Of a stretch of DNA of 64,000 nucleotides, positions 1-8,700 are shown piece by piece. This DNA comes from Sphaerochaeta associata (lineage in GTDB: Bacteria > Spirochaetota > Spirochaetia > Sphaerochaetales > Sphaerochaetaceae): contig NZ_CP094929.1 in assembly GCF_022869165.1 (NCBI RefSeq), forward strand, positions 558,001 to 622,000, given 5' to 3'. The position numbers and the translations under genes were made by a program. Each line of letters starts with the position of its first letter. Positions within the stretch are counted from its first letter, which is position 1. The notes below the pieces were generated by a model. It worked only from the letters and a program-made list of their open reading frames with translations. It was not told the DNA's origin and searched no databases.

Positions 1-341
1 AAATTCCCCATTCGTACCTTGAAGCTGAGGATGGTGGCAAAGTAGAGAGCCAGAGTAAGCTGTATAACGCCGGCTCCCATATAATAAAAACTGTTTACCA
101 ACGCAGCCTTGGTATCGGTGCGGGAGAAAACATCTTGGTAGTTCTTCAGACCGATAAAGGTTCTAGGACCGAGGTATTTCATTTTGAAGAAACTGAATTC
201 AATCATTTTGACAAACGGAAGGTAGGTAAAGGTGACCAGCAATGCCATAGGAACCAAGGTGAAGGTGATTATTACCAACCATTTCTGTACTTCTCGCTGT
301 TGGAAAAAGTATTGCAGTGCAGGTTTCTGCTGTCGTTCCAT
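1..341 (-). CDS. Sugar ABC transporter permease, MalF/UgpA type (partial, C-terminus beyond window)
   Basis: This is the first 113 codons of an inner-membrane permease; the gene leaves the window at base 1. The predicted N-terminus (MERQQKPALQYFFQQREVQK) is charged and cytoplasmic. A hydrophobic first segment follows (about residues 21-43, WLVIITFTLVPMALLVTF), then FFKMKYLGPRTFIGLKNYQD, the short conserved stretch before the second membrane helix in MalF-type permeases. The ATG at 341 is chosen because it follows AAAGGCGG on the minus strand. The gene lies downstream of the solute-binding protein gene at 438-1805, across a short gap with a hairpin, so the two are probably co-transcribed. The substrate cannot be read from the fragment. 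Confidence 0.85.
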   Translation of the reverse strand, partial: MERQQKPALQYFFQQREVQKWLVIITFTLVPMALLVTFTYLPFVKMIEFSFFKMKYLGPRTFIGLKNYQDVFSRTDTKAALVNSFYYMGAGVIQLTLALYFATILSFKVRMGN

Positions 342-375
342 GAAAATCCGCCTTTAGGAGAAGGTGTAGAGCGCC

Positions 376-395
376 CTCCTGCATTGCTGCAGGAG
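376..395 (-). other. Intercistronic hairpin between binding-protein and permease genes
   Basis: Perfect 8-base-pair inverted repeat CTCCTGCA-TTGC-TGCAGGAG. It lies in the 96-base gap between the binding-protein stop (438) and the permease start (341). No T-run follows on the minus strand, so it is unlikely to be a full terminator. It probably protects the upstream mRNA 3' end so that more binding protein than permease is made. Confidence 0.6.
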
Positions 396-437
396 AGCAA
401 GATTCACTATTGTTAGATGCAGGAGGTAAACTGCACG

Positions 438-1805
438 CTAATACCGATTCTTTGTTGCGTAGTCCTTTCCAATGATGGAGATTTGAGCGGCAGTCCATCG
501 CTTGTTCCAATCCTCCATAATAGAGTCAAAGCTCTCCTTGGTCTGTCCCATCGCAGCTTCGACGATACGAGCCTTCTGGGGATACTTACCCAGATACAAC
601 TCTGATTCTGCATTCAACTCATCAAATAGGCCGATGTCCTGGGGATGGGGAGGATTGTCGAGTACCAAGGTGACTCCAGCATCCTGCAAGGCCTTGAGTG
701 TCTGCGGATATGCTTCACCCTTCATGATGGGAATACCCCCGTAGGTGAAGGAATAGCCGGATTTTTCGGTAAGGAACAGAATATAGTCACGGGCGACCTG
801 ATACCGGTCGGCAGAGATGTTCTTGTTGATTGCATATGCATAGTCAGCTGCAATGGTTGCGTACTGCTTGCCATTGTTGTTCCAAGGGAAGGCTGCGAAG
901 ACGATATCCGAGGGATCCTCCGCTGCTTTCTGGGTATCGACGGTTGCCCATGAACCGATGACTGTTGCAGCAACTTTGCCTTGAGCCAACAGGTTCTTGC
1001 AGGTATCCCAGTTTGAGGTTGCAGGATCGTCTTCCACCAAATCCTGAGCAACCACATCGTAGAGCATCTTCATTACAGTATAATAAGGCTTGCCTGGCGA
1101 GAACGGGTTCTCCATATACACCAGCTTATTCTTATAGTTTCCATCGGCGGTGAGGCTTCCACGGGCATTCCACTCCCAGTCGGCGAGCCGCGAACCGGCA
1201 CCATAGTTGCAGTACAGAGGTATGGCAGCGGTATTAGCCTTTACTTTCCTCAGTGCGTCAAAGAAGGCTTCGGGAGACTTGGGAATTTCAGTGACACCGG
1301 CCTGCTGGAGCACTTTCTTATTATACAGTACACCGTAGGCGGTTCCTGTCGAAGAGATGCCGTATACATCGCCTTCGATTGAGAATGCTGAGGCAAACTC
1401 ATATTTTTTTTCGAATTCTTCAACCTTCCCCAGTGGTGCAAACAACTCGGGAAGCTGGGTTTCACTGATGAACATATGGGGAATCATGCACATATCTCCC
1501 CAGTTGTTGCTGGTCCACCTGATTTCAATGTTTTTCTTGTAGTCTCCAATAGGTTCATAGATGACTTGCACGTTTGGATAGATTTTGTTGAATTCCACCT
1601 GATATTTGGCAAATTCCTCTTCCAAGCCCTGCTTGTGGGTGAGAAACGTAAGCTTCATCGAAACATTCTTGTCCACTGGTTGCTCGATTACCGAGTCTTG
1701 GGCTGGTGTCTGAGCGGTGGTTGCTTCTGATTTTCCTGAGGCAAACAGGACTGCCGGGATTAATGCACAGAGACAGAACAATACCACGAGAACCTTCTTT
1801 TTCAT
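438..1805 (-). CDS. Extracellular sugar-binding protein of an ABC transporter (family 1)
   Basis: 455-residue solute-binding protein of the MalE/UgpB type. It has an N-terminal signal (MKKKVLVVLFCLCALIPAVLFA) with probable cleavage after LFA; no lipobox cysteine is placed at the cut site. The mature start SGKSEATTAQ is a low-complexity linker like those on the other binding proteins here. The body carries the usual family features: LTFLTHKQGLEEEFAKYQVEFNKIYP near the start and VLYNKKVLQQAGVTEIPKSPEAFFDALRKV in the middle. It should deliver an oligosaccharide or sugar to the permease at 1-341. A LacI-type operator overlaps its promoter and the LacI-family gene lies directly upstream on the same strand, so sugar-induced expression is likely. 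The substrate is unknown. Confidence 0.9.
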   Translation of the reverse strand: MKKKVLVVLFCLCALIPAVLFASGKSEATTAQTPAQDSVIEQPVDKNVSMKLTFLTHKQGLEEEFAKYQVEFNKIYPNVQVIYEPIGDYKKNIEIRWTSNNWGDMCMIPHMFISETQLPELFAPLGKVEEFEKKYEFASAFSIEGDVYGISSTGTAYGVLYNKKVLQQAGVTEIPKSPEAFFDALRKVKANTAAIPLYCNYGAGSRLADWEWNARGSLTADGNYKNKLVYMENPFSPGKPYYTVMKMLYDVVAQDLVEDDPATSNWDTCKNLLAQGKVAATVIGSWATVDTQKAAEDPSDIVFAAFPWNNNGKQYATIAADYAYAINKNISADRYQVARDYILFLTEKSGYSFTYGGIPIMKGEAYPQTLKALQDAGVTLVLDNPPHPQDIGLFDELNAESELYLGKYPQKARIVEAAMGQTKESFDSIMEDWNKRWTAAQISIIGKDYATKNRY

Positions 1806-1819
1806 ACATAACTCCTTTT

Positions 1820-1843
1820 TATTAAGTTTACGATAACTTAATA
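1820..1843. promoter_or_regulatory. LacI-type operator upstream of the sugar-binding protein gene
   Basis: A 24-base dyad with central CG (core TAAGTTTAC|GATAACTTA, 1823-1840). Ten of twelve base pairs are symmetric. The shape and central CG are typical of LacI-family operators. It sits immediately downstream of the -10 box and covers the predicted transcription start, which fits repression by the LacI-family protein at 1958-2995. Confidence 0.7.
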
Positions 1844-1845
1844 TT

Positions 1846-1875
1846 AGGTTATGAACAGAAAATTCATGATGTCAA
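1846..1875 (-). promoter_or_regulatory. Promoter of the sugar-binding protein gene
   Basis: On the minus strand, -35 TTGACA (1870-1875), an 18-base spacer and -10 TAACCT (1846-1851). The start codon is at 1805 and is preceded by AAGGAG. Confidence 0.6.
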
Positions 1876-1911
1876 CCTTATGGTGAGAAAATTAACCAAC
1901 CTCTTTAAACG

Positions 1912-1937
1912 AAGAAAAGGCGGAGAGTTTCTCCGCC
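1912..1937 (-). terminator. Rho-independent terminator after the LacI-family gene
   Basis: The stem GGCGGAG/CTCCGCC (1919-1937, 7 base pairs, 5-base loop) is followed on the minus strand by TTTTC. It lies 20 bases past the LacI-family stop codon, so the regulator and the transport genes are separate transcripts. Confidence 0.75.
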
Positions 1938-1957
1938 CTGTACCCTGCTGAAATCAC

Positions 1958-2995
1958 TTATCCGAACCTGCTCAAGGAATCCCACTCCGCCGGGGTGATC
2001 CGCGCCGAGGATTTGCGTACTGCAAGCGATCCGCAAATGGTCTTTCTCCCAAAGTGGGATTCTGGATTCTCTATTTTGTTTATGATGCTCTCGGCTGCAC
2101 TCAATGCCATAAGCGGAATATCGACGGAAAACGTCGTAAGTGGGGGATTGGAAAGAGTTGTATACAGATCTTCGTCGAATCCAACGATGGATATTTGTTC
2201 GGGTACCTGCAGGCCTTGCCCTTGGAGGAGCTGCATGAGCCGATAGGCTGTCTCACAACTTGCACACACATAGGCGGTAGTGCCTTTCTTGGGGAGTGAG
2301 AGAGCAACACGTTGTCCCAGCTCATTGCAGTCATGGAGAACCAGCGCCTCGTCGAGAACGATTCCCTGCTCCATCAAAGCCTTGTAGTATCCAAGGTATC
2401 GATCCATGACGACATTGGAGTACATGGGGTTTCCGACAAAAGCAATCGTGCGATGCCCGAGCGAAAGCAAATGATTGGTCAGCGAGTACCCGCCGTACAT
2501 ATTGTCGCTGATCACTGCATCGGCTTGGTAGTTTTCATAGAAGAAGTCGACAAACACATAGGGAAGGCCGAAGGCCAGGATGGTTTTTACATAGGAAGGA
2601 CGAAGCTGGCCGAGAAGGACCAAAGCGTCGACTTTGTTGTCACAGACAAGCCGGGGAGCCTCGCCTGTTTCCTCATCGTCCGCCGATATGAGTTCCACGA
2701 TCCCATAGTATCCTTGGTTGAGCAGGTGTTTGTTCAGCTCCTGCTGGATGCGCATATAGGCGCAGTCTCCCTGCATGTGACGCTCACCGATGAGAATACC
2801 CACGTTGTGGGTGGTCCCATCGCGCATGTCCTTTGCAATGAGGTTCTTCCGGTACCCCATCTCTTTGGCGACTTGGATGATGTGTTGGCGCAGTTCCTCA
2901 CTCACTCCTTCCTTTCCCCCAAGTGCCTTGGAAACGGTTACAGAGCTCACAGAGAGTCTATTTGCGATGTCCTTCATGGTTACTTGCTTGTTCAT
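1958..2995 (-). CDS. LacI-family transcriptional regulator
   Basis: 345-residue sugar-responsive repressor. The N-terminal helix-turn-helix is textbook LacI (MKDIANRLSVSSVTVSKAL at about residues 7-25), including the hinge-region pattern EMGYRKN. The remainder is a periplasmic-binding-protein-like effector domain (VGILIGERH, ALVLLGQLRPSYV, FVGNPMYSNVVMDRYLGYYKAL, ISIVGFDEDLYTTLSNPPLTT). A longer reading frame begins at 3046, but the ATG at 2995 places the helix-turn-helix at the usual distance from the N-terminus. A -10-like TACTAT lies 9 bases before this ATG with no good ribosome binding site, so the mRNA may be leaderless. It probably controls the sugar ABC operon downstream through the operator at 1820-1843. 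Confidence 0.92.
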   Translation of the reverse strand: MNKQVTMKDIANRLSVSSVTVSKALGGKEGVSEELRQHIIQVAKEMGYRKNLIAKDMRDGTTHNVGILIGERHMQGDCAYMRIQQELNKHLLNQGYYGIVELISADDEETGEAPRLVCDNKVDALVLLGQLRPSYVKTILAFGLPYVFVDFFYENYQADAVISDNMYGGYSLTNHLLSLGHRTIAFVGNPMYSNVVMDRYLGYYKALMEQGIVLDEALVLHDCNELGQRVALSLPKKGTTAYVCASCETAYRLMQLLQGQGLQVPEQISIVGFDEDLYTTLSNPPLTTFSVDIPLMALSAAESIINKIENPESHFGRKTICGSLAVRKSSARITPAEWDSLSRFG

Positions 2996-3138
2996 GATAC
3001 ATCCATAGTAACGTAAGTACAGGCGGAGGGAAATCGGCAAATGCACTAAATCAGTGTATAGTAATACCTTGGATTCATAGTATAAATACTATAAATAATC
3101 CTAATTAGGAACAAAAAAAGCTAATATTATAATATTTG

Positions 3139-3169
3139 GACAAAAATTGGAGGCCCTTTCGGGCCCCTC
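3139..3169 (-). terminator. Rho-independent terminator of the fab operon
   Basis: A GC-rich hairpin with a GAAA loop (minus strand GGGGCCC-GAAA-GGGCCTC, one G-T pair) followed by AATTTTTG. It lies 6 bases past the fabV stop codon and ends the six-gene fatty-acid operon. Confidence 0.85.
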
Positions 3170-3174
3170 GCTTG

Positions 3175-4386
3175 CTACACGATTCTAGGATCGATGTCCT
3201 TGGAGTAGTCGATATCGCCAAAGCCGAAACCGTGAATCTGCTCGTACTCCTCCCAAACACCGCCAAGGTCTCCTTGGACGAGGCTCTTGCCTTCTTGTTG
3301 CAATGCCCAACGTCTTTCAACCTCTGCCTGAATATCGCTTCTCATCTCCCAGTCATCAACCCGTACCCGACCGTCGTTGTCGGTGGGTACTGCGTTGCCC
3401 GAGAAGAGCATGGTTGTGAAGAGGCGGTAAATCTGTTGGGTGCAGTGCTCATGCAGACCCTTCTCCTTCATCACCTGATAGAGCAGGGCCATGTAGAGAG
3501 GCACTACGGGAATGACAGCGCTTGCACGGGTGACCAGAGCCTTGTTCACTGAAACATACGCTTGGCCGTTGATGGCCTTCAGTTTGTTTGTGAGTTCTTC
3601 TGCGCTGTTCTCAAGATGCTCCTTCGCCTTGCCGATGGTACCTTCACGGTAGACCGGGTAGGTGATCTTCGGCCCGATGTAGGAGTAGGCGACAGTCATC
3701 GCCTCGTGTGCAAGAAGATTTCTTTGCAACAAGAAATCAATCCACAGGCTCCAATCCTCGCCGCCCATCACCTTCACCGTCTCTGCTACCTGTTCCTCGG
3801 TCGCGGGTTCAATGGTCGCCTGCTTGACGATATCACTTTCCAAATCCACAGAGAGGGCGGTGAAGGCGTCTCCAATGGGTTTGAGTACTGATTTGTACGC
3901 TTGGCCGGTTACCGGGTCATTTCTGAGCGGACTGGCCAGCGAGTATATGACCAAGTCGATTTGTCCGAGCTCTTGCTCGATTTTCCGTGCCACTGCTTCT
4001 TTGGTCTGATTGCTGAAGGCATCGCCAAAAACAGAAAAAGCTTTCAAGCCTTTGCGCTTGGCCAGGTTTTCGAAGGCCATGGTATTGTACCAGCCGGGGG
4101 TGGCGGTCTTATTCTCACTCGGCTCGCGTTCAAAGCTCACATTGATGGTATCACTATTGTGTCCGAATGCGGCAACGATGCGTGACGAAAGACCATAGCC
4201 GGTGGAACCTCCAAGGACGAGCACACGCTTGGGCATGTGTAGGCCCGTCGTACTCGGATAGTGTGGATTATCGCTTTGCTTGGCATGCTCCTCAACCCAG
4301 GCGATCTGGTCTTCGACATACCGCCTGCACCCTTTTGGGTGGGCGGTAAGGCTCACATTTCTCAACACTTTCTTGGTAATAATCAC
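3175..4386 (-). CDS. fabV: Trans-2-enoyl-ACP/CoA reductase, FabV type
   Basis: 403-residue NADH-dependent enoyl reductase that performs the last step of each type II fatty-acid elongation cycle. The Rossmann motif LVLGGSTGYGLSSRIVAAFG starts near residue 56. The family's active-site pair is present as Y246 and K255 with eight residues between (YREGTIGKAK), the FabV/TER spacing rather than that of FabI. The length (about 400) also matches FabV. The start is a GTG at 4386 after AAAGAGG; translation gives MIITKKVLRN, the usual FabV beginning. It is the last gene of the operon, 11 bases after fabZ. No FabI, FabK or FabL gene is in the window, so this is probably the main enoyl reductase. TER-like activity on crotonyl-CoA cannot be excluded. 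Confidence 0.95.
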   Translation of the reverse strand: MIITKKVLRNVSLTAHPKGCRRYVEDQIAWVEEHAKQSDNPHYPSTTGLHMPKRVLVLGGSTGYGLSSRIVAAFGHNSDTINVSFEREPSENKTATPGWYNTMAFENLAKRKGLKAFSVFGDAFSNQTKEAVARKIEQELGQIDLVIYSLASPLRNDPVTGQAYKSVLKPIGDAFTALSVDLESDIVKQATIEPATEEQVAETVKVMGGEDWSLWIDFLLQRNLLAHEAMTVAYSYIGPKITYPVYREGTIGKAKEHLENSAEELTNKLKAINGQAYVSVNKALVTRASAVIPVVPLYMALLYQVMKEKGLHEHCTQQIYRLFTTMLFSGNAVPTDNDGRVRVDDWEMRSDIQAEVERRWALQQEGKSLVQGDLGGVWEEYEQIHGFGFGDIDYSKDIDPRIV

Positions 4387-4397
4387 ATCTGCCTCTT

Positions 4398-4835
4398 TTA
4401 TGCTTTATTGTCGCCGACGATGCACATCCACGTAGCTTCGGCAGCTACCTTCCCGTTTACCGTGATAGTCCCGCTCTGGCGGACCATGACCTGGGAAACA
4501 CGAGCGTTGTGCACCTCGATGATGGCCGTGTCATCGGGTTTTACCTGGCTGCGGAACTTCGCCTTTTCAATGGTCGCCAGAACGAAAAAAGCTCCATGGG
4601 GAAGAATACCGGCCTGCACCAACCCCGCACCTCCGCATTGTGCCATGGTCTCGACGAGAATGACACCGGGAACTACAGGGTAGCCGGGAAAATGGCCCTT
4701 GAAGAAGAAGTGGTCGGAAGTGAACACCCGCTTGGCAACTGTGTGTTTCTCATCGACTTCCAAGAGCTCATCCAAGAAAATGAACGGATCTCGGTGGGGG
4801 ATTAAATCAACCGGCGATTCAAATGATTCAGACAT
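4398..4835 (-). CDS. fabZ: 3-hydroxyacyl-ACP dehydratase FabZ
   Basis: 145-residue hot-dog-fold dehydratase that removes water from 3-hydroxyacyl-ACP. The catalytic motif GHFPGYPVVPGVILVETMAQ holds His48 and Glu62. The length is normal for FabZ. A GTG nine bases upstream (4844) would extend the protein by three residues, but the ATG at 4835 is preferred because AGGAG lies 8 bases before it. It sits 12 bases after fabF and 11 bases before fabV within the fab operon. Confidence 0.95.
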   Translation of the reverse strand: MSESFESPVDLIPHRDPFIFLDELLEVDEKHTVAKRVFTSDHFFFKGHFPGYPVVPGVILVETMAQCGGAGLVQAGILPHGAFFVLATIEKAKFRSQVKPDDTAIIEVHNARVSQVMVRQSGTITVNGKVAAEATWMCIVGDNKA

Positions 4836-4847
4836 TGTCAGCACTCC

Positions 4848-6101
4848 TTACAATGGTTTAAAGGCTTTGAAGACAAGCACACCGTTATGCCCTCCAAAAC
4901 CAAGAGAATTACTCATGGCATAGCGAATTGTACCCTCTCTTCCTTGGTTGGGTACATAGTCAAGATCACACTCAGTGTCTGGATTTGTCAGGTTGAGCGT
5001 GCAGGGGAAGTACTGGTCGCGGATGGCCAGCAGGCAGACAATCGCCTCTACAGCGCCTGCAGCTGCGATAAGGTGGCTGGTCATCGATTTTGTGGATGAA
5101 ACCTTGAGATTGTAAGCATGGCTTCCAAAGGTGCTCTTGATGGCCTTGGTCTCCATGGAGTCATTGGCGGCGGTACTGGTACCGTGGGCGTTGATATAGT
5201 CGACTTCCTCAAGTTTTGCACCAGCCATCTCAACGGCGGCTTTCATCGCCCTGGCAGCCCCTTCGCCGTCTGGATTCGGGGCGGTGAGATGGAAGGCGTC
5301 ACAGGTCATGCTGTATCCGGCAATCTCGCCAAGAATTACAGCACCGCGTGCCTTTGCATGGGATAGGGATTCGAGCACAAGCATACCCGCGCCCTCTCCC
5401 ATGACAAAGCCGTCGCGTTCCTTGTCAAAGGGACGGCTGGCGATTTGGGGTGTATCGTTGTACTTGGTTGCCAGAGCCTGCAGGCGGCAGAAACCAGCGA
5501 CGCTGAGCTTGGTGATGGCGGCCTCGGTTCCGCCGGTGAGCGCTACATCGACCTGGCCGAAACGGATTGCGTTGAAAGCATCCCCGATGGCATCGGTTCC
5601 GCTTGCACATGCGGTGACGGTGGTGTGGCAGGGCCCCTTGAAGTTGTAATGAATGGCGATATTACCGGCTGCCTCGTTGCTGATGAGTTTGGGAATCGTG
5701 AGCGGAGCCACGGCGTGCGGACCGCGTTCAAAAAGCTTGGCCATATTCTCCTCAACCACCTCGAAGCCGCCGATTCCGTTCCCCAGGTAGACTCCGCTGC
5801 GGTAGGGGTCATAGCCTCCCTTGTCCAGACCCGCCTGCTGCATTGCCTGTACACTTGCGTGAACGGCAAACTTGGTGAAGTCGGCCATACCACGGGTTTC
5901 CTTGCGGTCGAGCAGGTCGGAAGGGTCGAAGTCCCTCACTTCACCTGCAATCTTGGCAGGGTAGTCGGCGGTGTCGAACTTGGTGATCGGACCGACTCCC
6001 GAAACGCCCGCCTTGATATTGTCCCAGAACTGCGTAATGCTCGTTCCCAAGGGATTTACGGTTCCCATACCGGTTACTACTACTCGTTCAAGCTCTATCA
6101 T
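4848..6101 (-). CDS. fabF: 3-oxoacyl-ACP synthase II (FabF)
   Basis: 417-residue thiolase-fold condensing enzyme that elongates acyl-ACP with malonyl-ACP. The Cys-His-His catalytic triad is visible: Cys165 in TACASGTDA, His306 in NAHGTSTAANDSME and His343 in STKSMTSHLIAAAGA. The last motif has TSHL where TGHL is usual, a mild change next to the catalytic histidine. The length and the N-terminus (RVVVTGMGTVNPLG) are those of FabF rather than FabB. It lies 12 bases after fabG. In many bacteria acpP lies between fabG and fabF; there is no room for it here. Confidence 0.96.
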   Translation of the reverse strand: MIELERVVVTGMGTVNPLGTSITQFWDNIKAGVSGVGPITKFDTADYPAKIAGEVRDFDPSDLLDRKETRGMADFTKFAVHASVQAMQQAGLDKGGYDPYRSGVYLGNGIGGFEVVEENMAKLFERGPHAVAPLTIPKLISNEAAGNIAIHYNFKGPCHTTVTACASGTDAIGDAFNAIRFGQVDVALTGGTEAAITKLSVAGFCRLQALATKYNDTPQIASRPFDKERDGFVMGEGAGMLVLESLSHAKARGAVILGEIAGYSMTCDAFHLTAPNPDGEGAARAMKAAVEMAGAKLEEVDYINAHGTSTAANDSMETKAIKSTFGSHAYNLKVSSTKSMTSHLIAAAGAVEAIVCLLAIRDQYFPCTLNLTNPDTECDLDYVPNQGREGTIRYAMSNSLGFGGHNGVLVFKAFKPL

Positions 6102-6113
6102 ACTGTTTCCCCC

Positions 6114-6821
6114 TTACATTGCCATGCCGCCATCGACCGCCAGAACCTGGCCGGTGATGTAGGACGCTTTCTCTGATGCTAAAAATGCCACTGTCTGTGC
6201 AACTTCCTCAGCCTTGCCGATACGCCCGAGTGGTATCTGGGTGGCAATCTGCTCCTTGAGCGTCTGGGAGAGTGCATCGGTCATGGCTGTCTCGATGAAG
6301 CCCGGAGCCACGACATTCACCCGTACGTTTCGGCCTGACAACTCACGGGCCAAACTCTTGGAAAAGCCGATGATGCCGGCCTTGCTTGCCGCATAGTTGG
6401 TCTGCCCCCCGTTGCCCATGATTCCTACGACGCTGGAGATGTTGATGATTGCCCCCCTTCGTTGGGTGGCCATGAGCCTGCTGATTCGTCGGCAGGTGAG
6501 GAAAACCGAAGTCAAATTGACCGACAGTACTTCGTCCCACGCCTCATCCTTCATCCGCATGATCAAGCCGTCACGCGTGATGCCTGCATTGTTGACCAGC
6601 ACATCTACCGTTCCCGCTTGCTTGACCACGGCCTCCAAGGCGGCTTCGACGCTGCTGCGGTCGGCCATATCGCAGCTGATGTAATGCAGATTTTCAGCAT
6701 CTTCGCCTGTGGTCCGCGAAAGCGACCAAACTTCATAGCCCTCCGAGAGCAGGACCTTGACGATCTCGCTTCCAATTCCTCGTGAGCCACCGGTTACCAG
6801 GGCATGTTTTCGTTCACTCAT
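6114..6821 (-). CDS. fabG: 3-oxoacyl-ACP reductase FabG
   Basis: 235-residue short-chain dehydrogenase that reduces 3-oxoacyl-ACP with NADPH. It has the cofactor motif TGGSRGIG (residues 10-17), NNAG (77-80) and the catalytic residues Ser130, Tyr143 and Lys147 (YAASKAG). The C-terminal ITGQVLAVDGGMAM is typical of FabG. Its ATG overlaps the fabD stop by four bases (ATGA), consistent with translational coupling. Confidence 0.95.
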   Translation of the reverse strand: MSERKHALVTGGSRGIGSEIVKVLLSEGYEVWSLSRTTGEDAENLHYISCDMADRSSVEAALEAVVKQAGTVDVLVNNAGITRDGLIMRMKDEAWDEVLSVNLTSVFLTCRRISRLMATQRRGAIINISSVVGIMGNGGQTNYAASKAGIIGFSKSLARELSGRNVRVNVVAPGFIETAMTDALSQTLKEQIATQIPLGRIGKAEEVAQTVAFLASEKASYITGQVLAVDGGMAM

Positions 6822-7759
6822 ACTGCTCGTTCCTTTGCATACGCTTGTATTGTTGTCTCTTCACCCAGACTGAGGCAGGATGACTGTATTCCATTATTTT
6901 TGCACAACCCGCTCAGGACCGTGCCGGATCCTACTTCCGCGATATCGAAGCCGGCCATTGTATTGATACGCTGCATTACAGCAGTCCACCGTACCGGCCT
7001 GGCCAGTTGTTGACTGAGGTGCTCGCGCGCTTGGCGGACATTCGTGATAGGGCTGCCGTCGACGCTGGAGATGACCAAGTCTTTGGGATCGGTCATCTCG
7101 AGTTCGTCAAGAAACGTTCTGAAAGGCTGACTCGCCTCCTCCATGAACGGGGTGTGGAAGGGTCCCGAGACTTTCAGCGGGATGAACCGCTTGGCTCCCT
7201 TTTCCAAGAATGCAGCCTTGGCCCGTGCGATGCTTTCACTCAGGCCTGAGACCACCACCTGGTTTGGTGCATTGTCATTGGCGGCATAGAGGCGAGGCAG
7301 GTTGAGCTCCAGCAGGAGCTGATGTACTGTTTGGTAGTCGAGGCCGATGACGGCCGCCATACCAAGTTCTCCCAACGTTTCTCGTGCCCTTGCCGACATT
7401 TCGTCCATCAAGGCAGTTCTTCTCTGTACGATGGTAAAGAGCGTTTCGTCGTTAAAAATGTTTGCACTCGCATAGGCGCTGAGCTCGCCGAGGCTGAAAC
7501 CGCTGTGGACGTGTGACTGGATGCCCAGTTCAGCAAGGCGAACCTGGGCTGAGCGGCTTGCCAACGTGATGGCGGTCTGGGCGTGTGCGGTAAGCTCCTC
7601 TTCGCTTCCCTCACTAAGCAGTGCATACAGATTCCGCCTTGCGATATCACTTGCCAACTCGAAGAGATTGCGTACCTTGGCGCTGGCTTGGTACAGGTCG
7701 ATGGCCATGCCTTGTTTCTGGGACCCTTGACCGGGATAGAGAGCAATTATTGGTGCCAT
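6818..7759 (-). CDS. fabD: Malonyl-CoA:ACP transacylase FabD
   Basis: 313-residue transacylase that loads malonyl groups onto acyl carrier protein. The N-terminus (MAPIIALYPGQGSQKQGM) is the classic FabD start. The nucleophile elbow GFSLGE carries Ser89, and His202 lies in GPFHTPFM. The open frame extends 63 codons upstream, but that extension reads through fabH in another frame and has no homology; the ATG at 7759 is the right start. It overlaps the end of fabH by 13 bases and the start of fabG by 4. Confidence 0.95.
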   Translation of the reverse strand: MAPIIALYPGQGSQKQGMAIDLYQASAKVRNLFELASDIARRNLYALLSEGSEEELTAHAQTAITLASRSAQVRLAELGIQSHVHSGFSLGELSAYASANIFNDETLFTIVQRRTALMDEMSARARETLGELGMAAVIGLDYQTVHQLLLELNLPRLYAANDNAPNQVVVSGLSESIARAKAAFLEKGAKRFIPLKVSGPFHTPFMEEASQPFRTFLDELEMTDPKDLVISSVDGSPITNVRQAREHLSQQLARPVRWTAVMQRINTMAGFDIAEVGSGTVLSGLCKNNGIQSSCLSLGEETTIQAYAKERAV

Positions 7760-8700
7760 GTCAGTAGTGTTCCTCCATAGGTGAGTCCCGCTCCGAAGCC
7801 AACGAGCAATAGTTTTTGTCCATCCTTGAGCAGGCCTTTCTCCTGCATTTCTGCAAGGGCAAGAGGGATGGAGGCCGCCGATGTATTTGCATACTGTTCG
7901 ATGTTCAAATAGAACTTCTGCACATCGATGCCCAGACGCTTTGCACATGCTGAGATGATGCGCTGGTTTGCCTGGTGCGGGACGATCCAGGCGACATCGT
8001 CGATGGTCAAACTGTTTCTCTCAAGCAGGGTCTCGATGGTCTGTCCGATCGAGCGGACGGCAAAGGAGTAGACAGCCCTTCCATCCATCTTGATCGCACG
8101 ACTCTTGGGGTCGATCACCAAAGCCTCTGCTCCGGCAGCCTCTGCCTTCAAATAGGTGTCGACTATGCCCTCACCCTCTTCAAAGCTTTCGAGCAGTGCG
8201 CAGCCTGCACCGTCTCCGAAGAGAACGCAGGTATTGCGGTCATCCCAGTCGACTACCGTCGAAAGAGTCTCCGACCCCACCACCAAAGCATTTCTCATGG
8301 CGCCGCTGGCGATCATCGCCCGTCCAACCTCAAGTGCGTATATGAAGCCCGTGCATCCTGCACTGACATCCAAGGCTGGGCCGGTGATGCCAAACCGCTG
8401 GGCGAGCAGACATGCGGTGGAAGGGAAGCCGGGGTAGTCGGGTGTGGCGGTCGCCACCACGATGCCATCGATGTCCCCGACATGTTTGCCGCTGGCTTTA
8501 AGGAGATTTTCCACTGCCTTGGTTGCCAGGTCGGTCGTTGTTTCATCTTCAGCGGCAATATGTCGGGTCCCGATGCCGGTGTGACTTCGTATCCACTCAT
8601 CACTGGTGTTGACCCGCTTTGATAGTTCTTCATTGGTGACCACTTTTACCGGGCTGTAGGAGCCCAGGGCGGTGATCTGTATCGATTGTGGAGGCTTCAA
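7747..8700 (-). CDS. fabH: 3-oxoacyl-ACP synthase III (FabH), probable TTG start
   Basis: 317-residue initiating condensing enzyme that joins acetyl-CoA or another starter acyl-CoA with malonyl-ACP. The catalytic residues are Cys in DVSAGCTGF, His in VPHQANQRI and Asn in YANTSAAS (123, 249 and 279 if counted from the upstream ATG at 8721). The ATG at 8721 would add seven residues, but a perfect AGGAGG sits inside that extension, six bases before a TTG at 8700. I therefore prefer TTG, which gives LKPPQSIQITALGSYSPVK, a normal FabH N-terminus. It is the first gene of the leftward fab operon and is read from the shared divergent promoter region at 8735-8794. Confidence 0.93.
   Translation of the reverse strand: MKPPQSIQITALGSYSPVKVVTNEELSKRVNTSDEWIRSHTGIGTRHIAAEDETTTDLATKAVENLLKASGKHVGDIDGIVVATATPDYPGFPSTACLLAQRFGITGPALDVSAGCTGFIYALEVGRAMIASGAMRNALVVGSETLSTVVDWDDRNTCVLFGDGAGCALLESFEEGEGIVDTYLKAEAAGAEALVIDPKSRAIKMDGRAVYSFAVRSIGQTIETLLERNSLTIDDVAWIVPHQANQRIISACAKRLGIDVQKFYLNIEQYANTSAASIPLALAEMQEKGLLKDGQKLLLVGFGAGLTYGGTLLTWHQ

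Noticed and set aside
2312-3016. 234-codon plus-strand frame opposite the LacI-family gene
   Set aside because: It is the antisense of a well-supported regulator and shows no domain of its own. The same applies to long antisense frames opposite fabF (5445-6176), fabH (7975-8622), glcD (24655-25422), the binding protein at 29586 (29058-30629), GH38 (43129-44172 and 44659-45594), GH105 (45643-46665) and gap (50206-51186).
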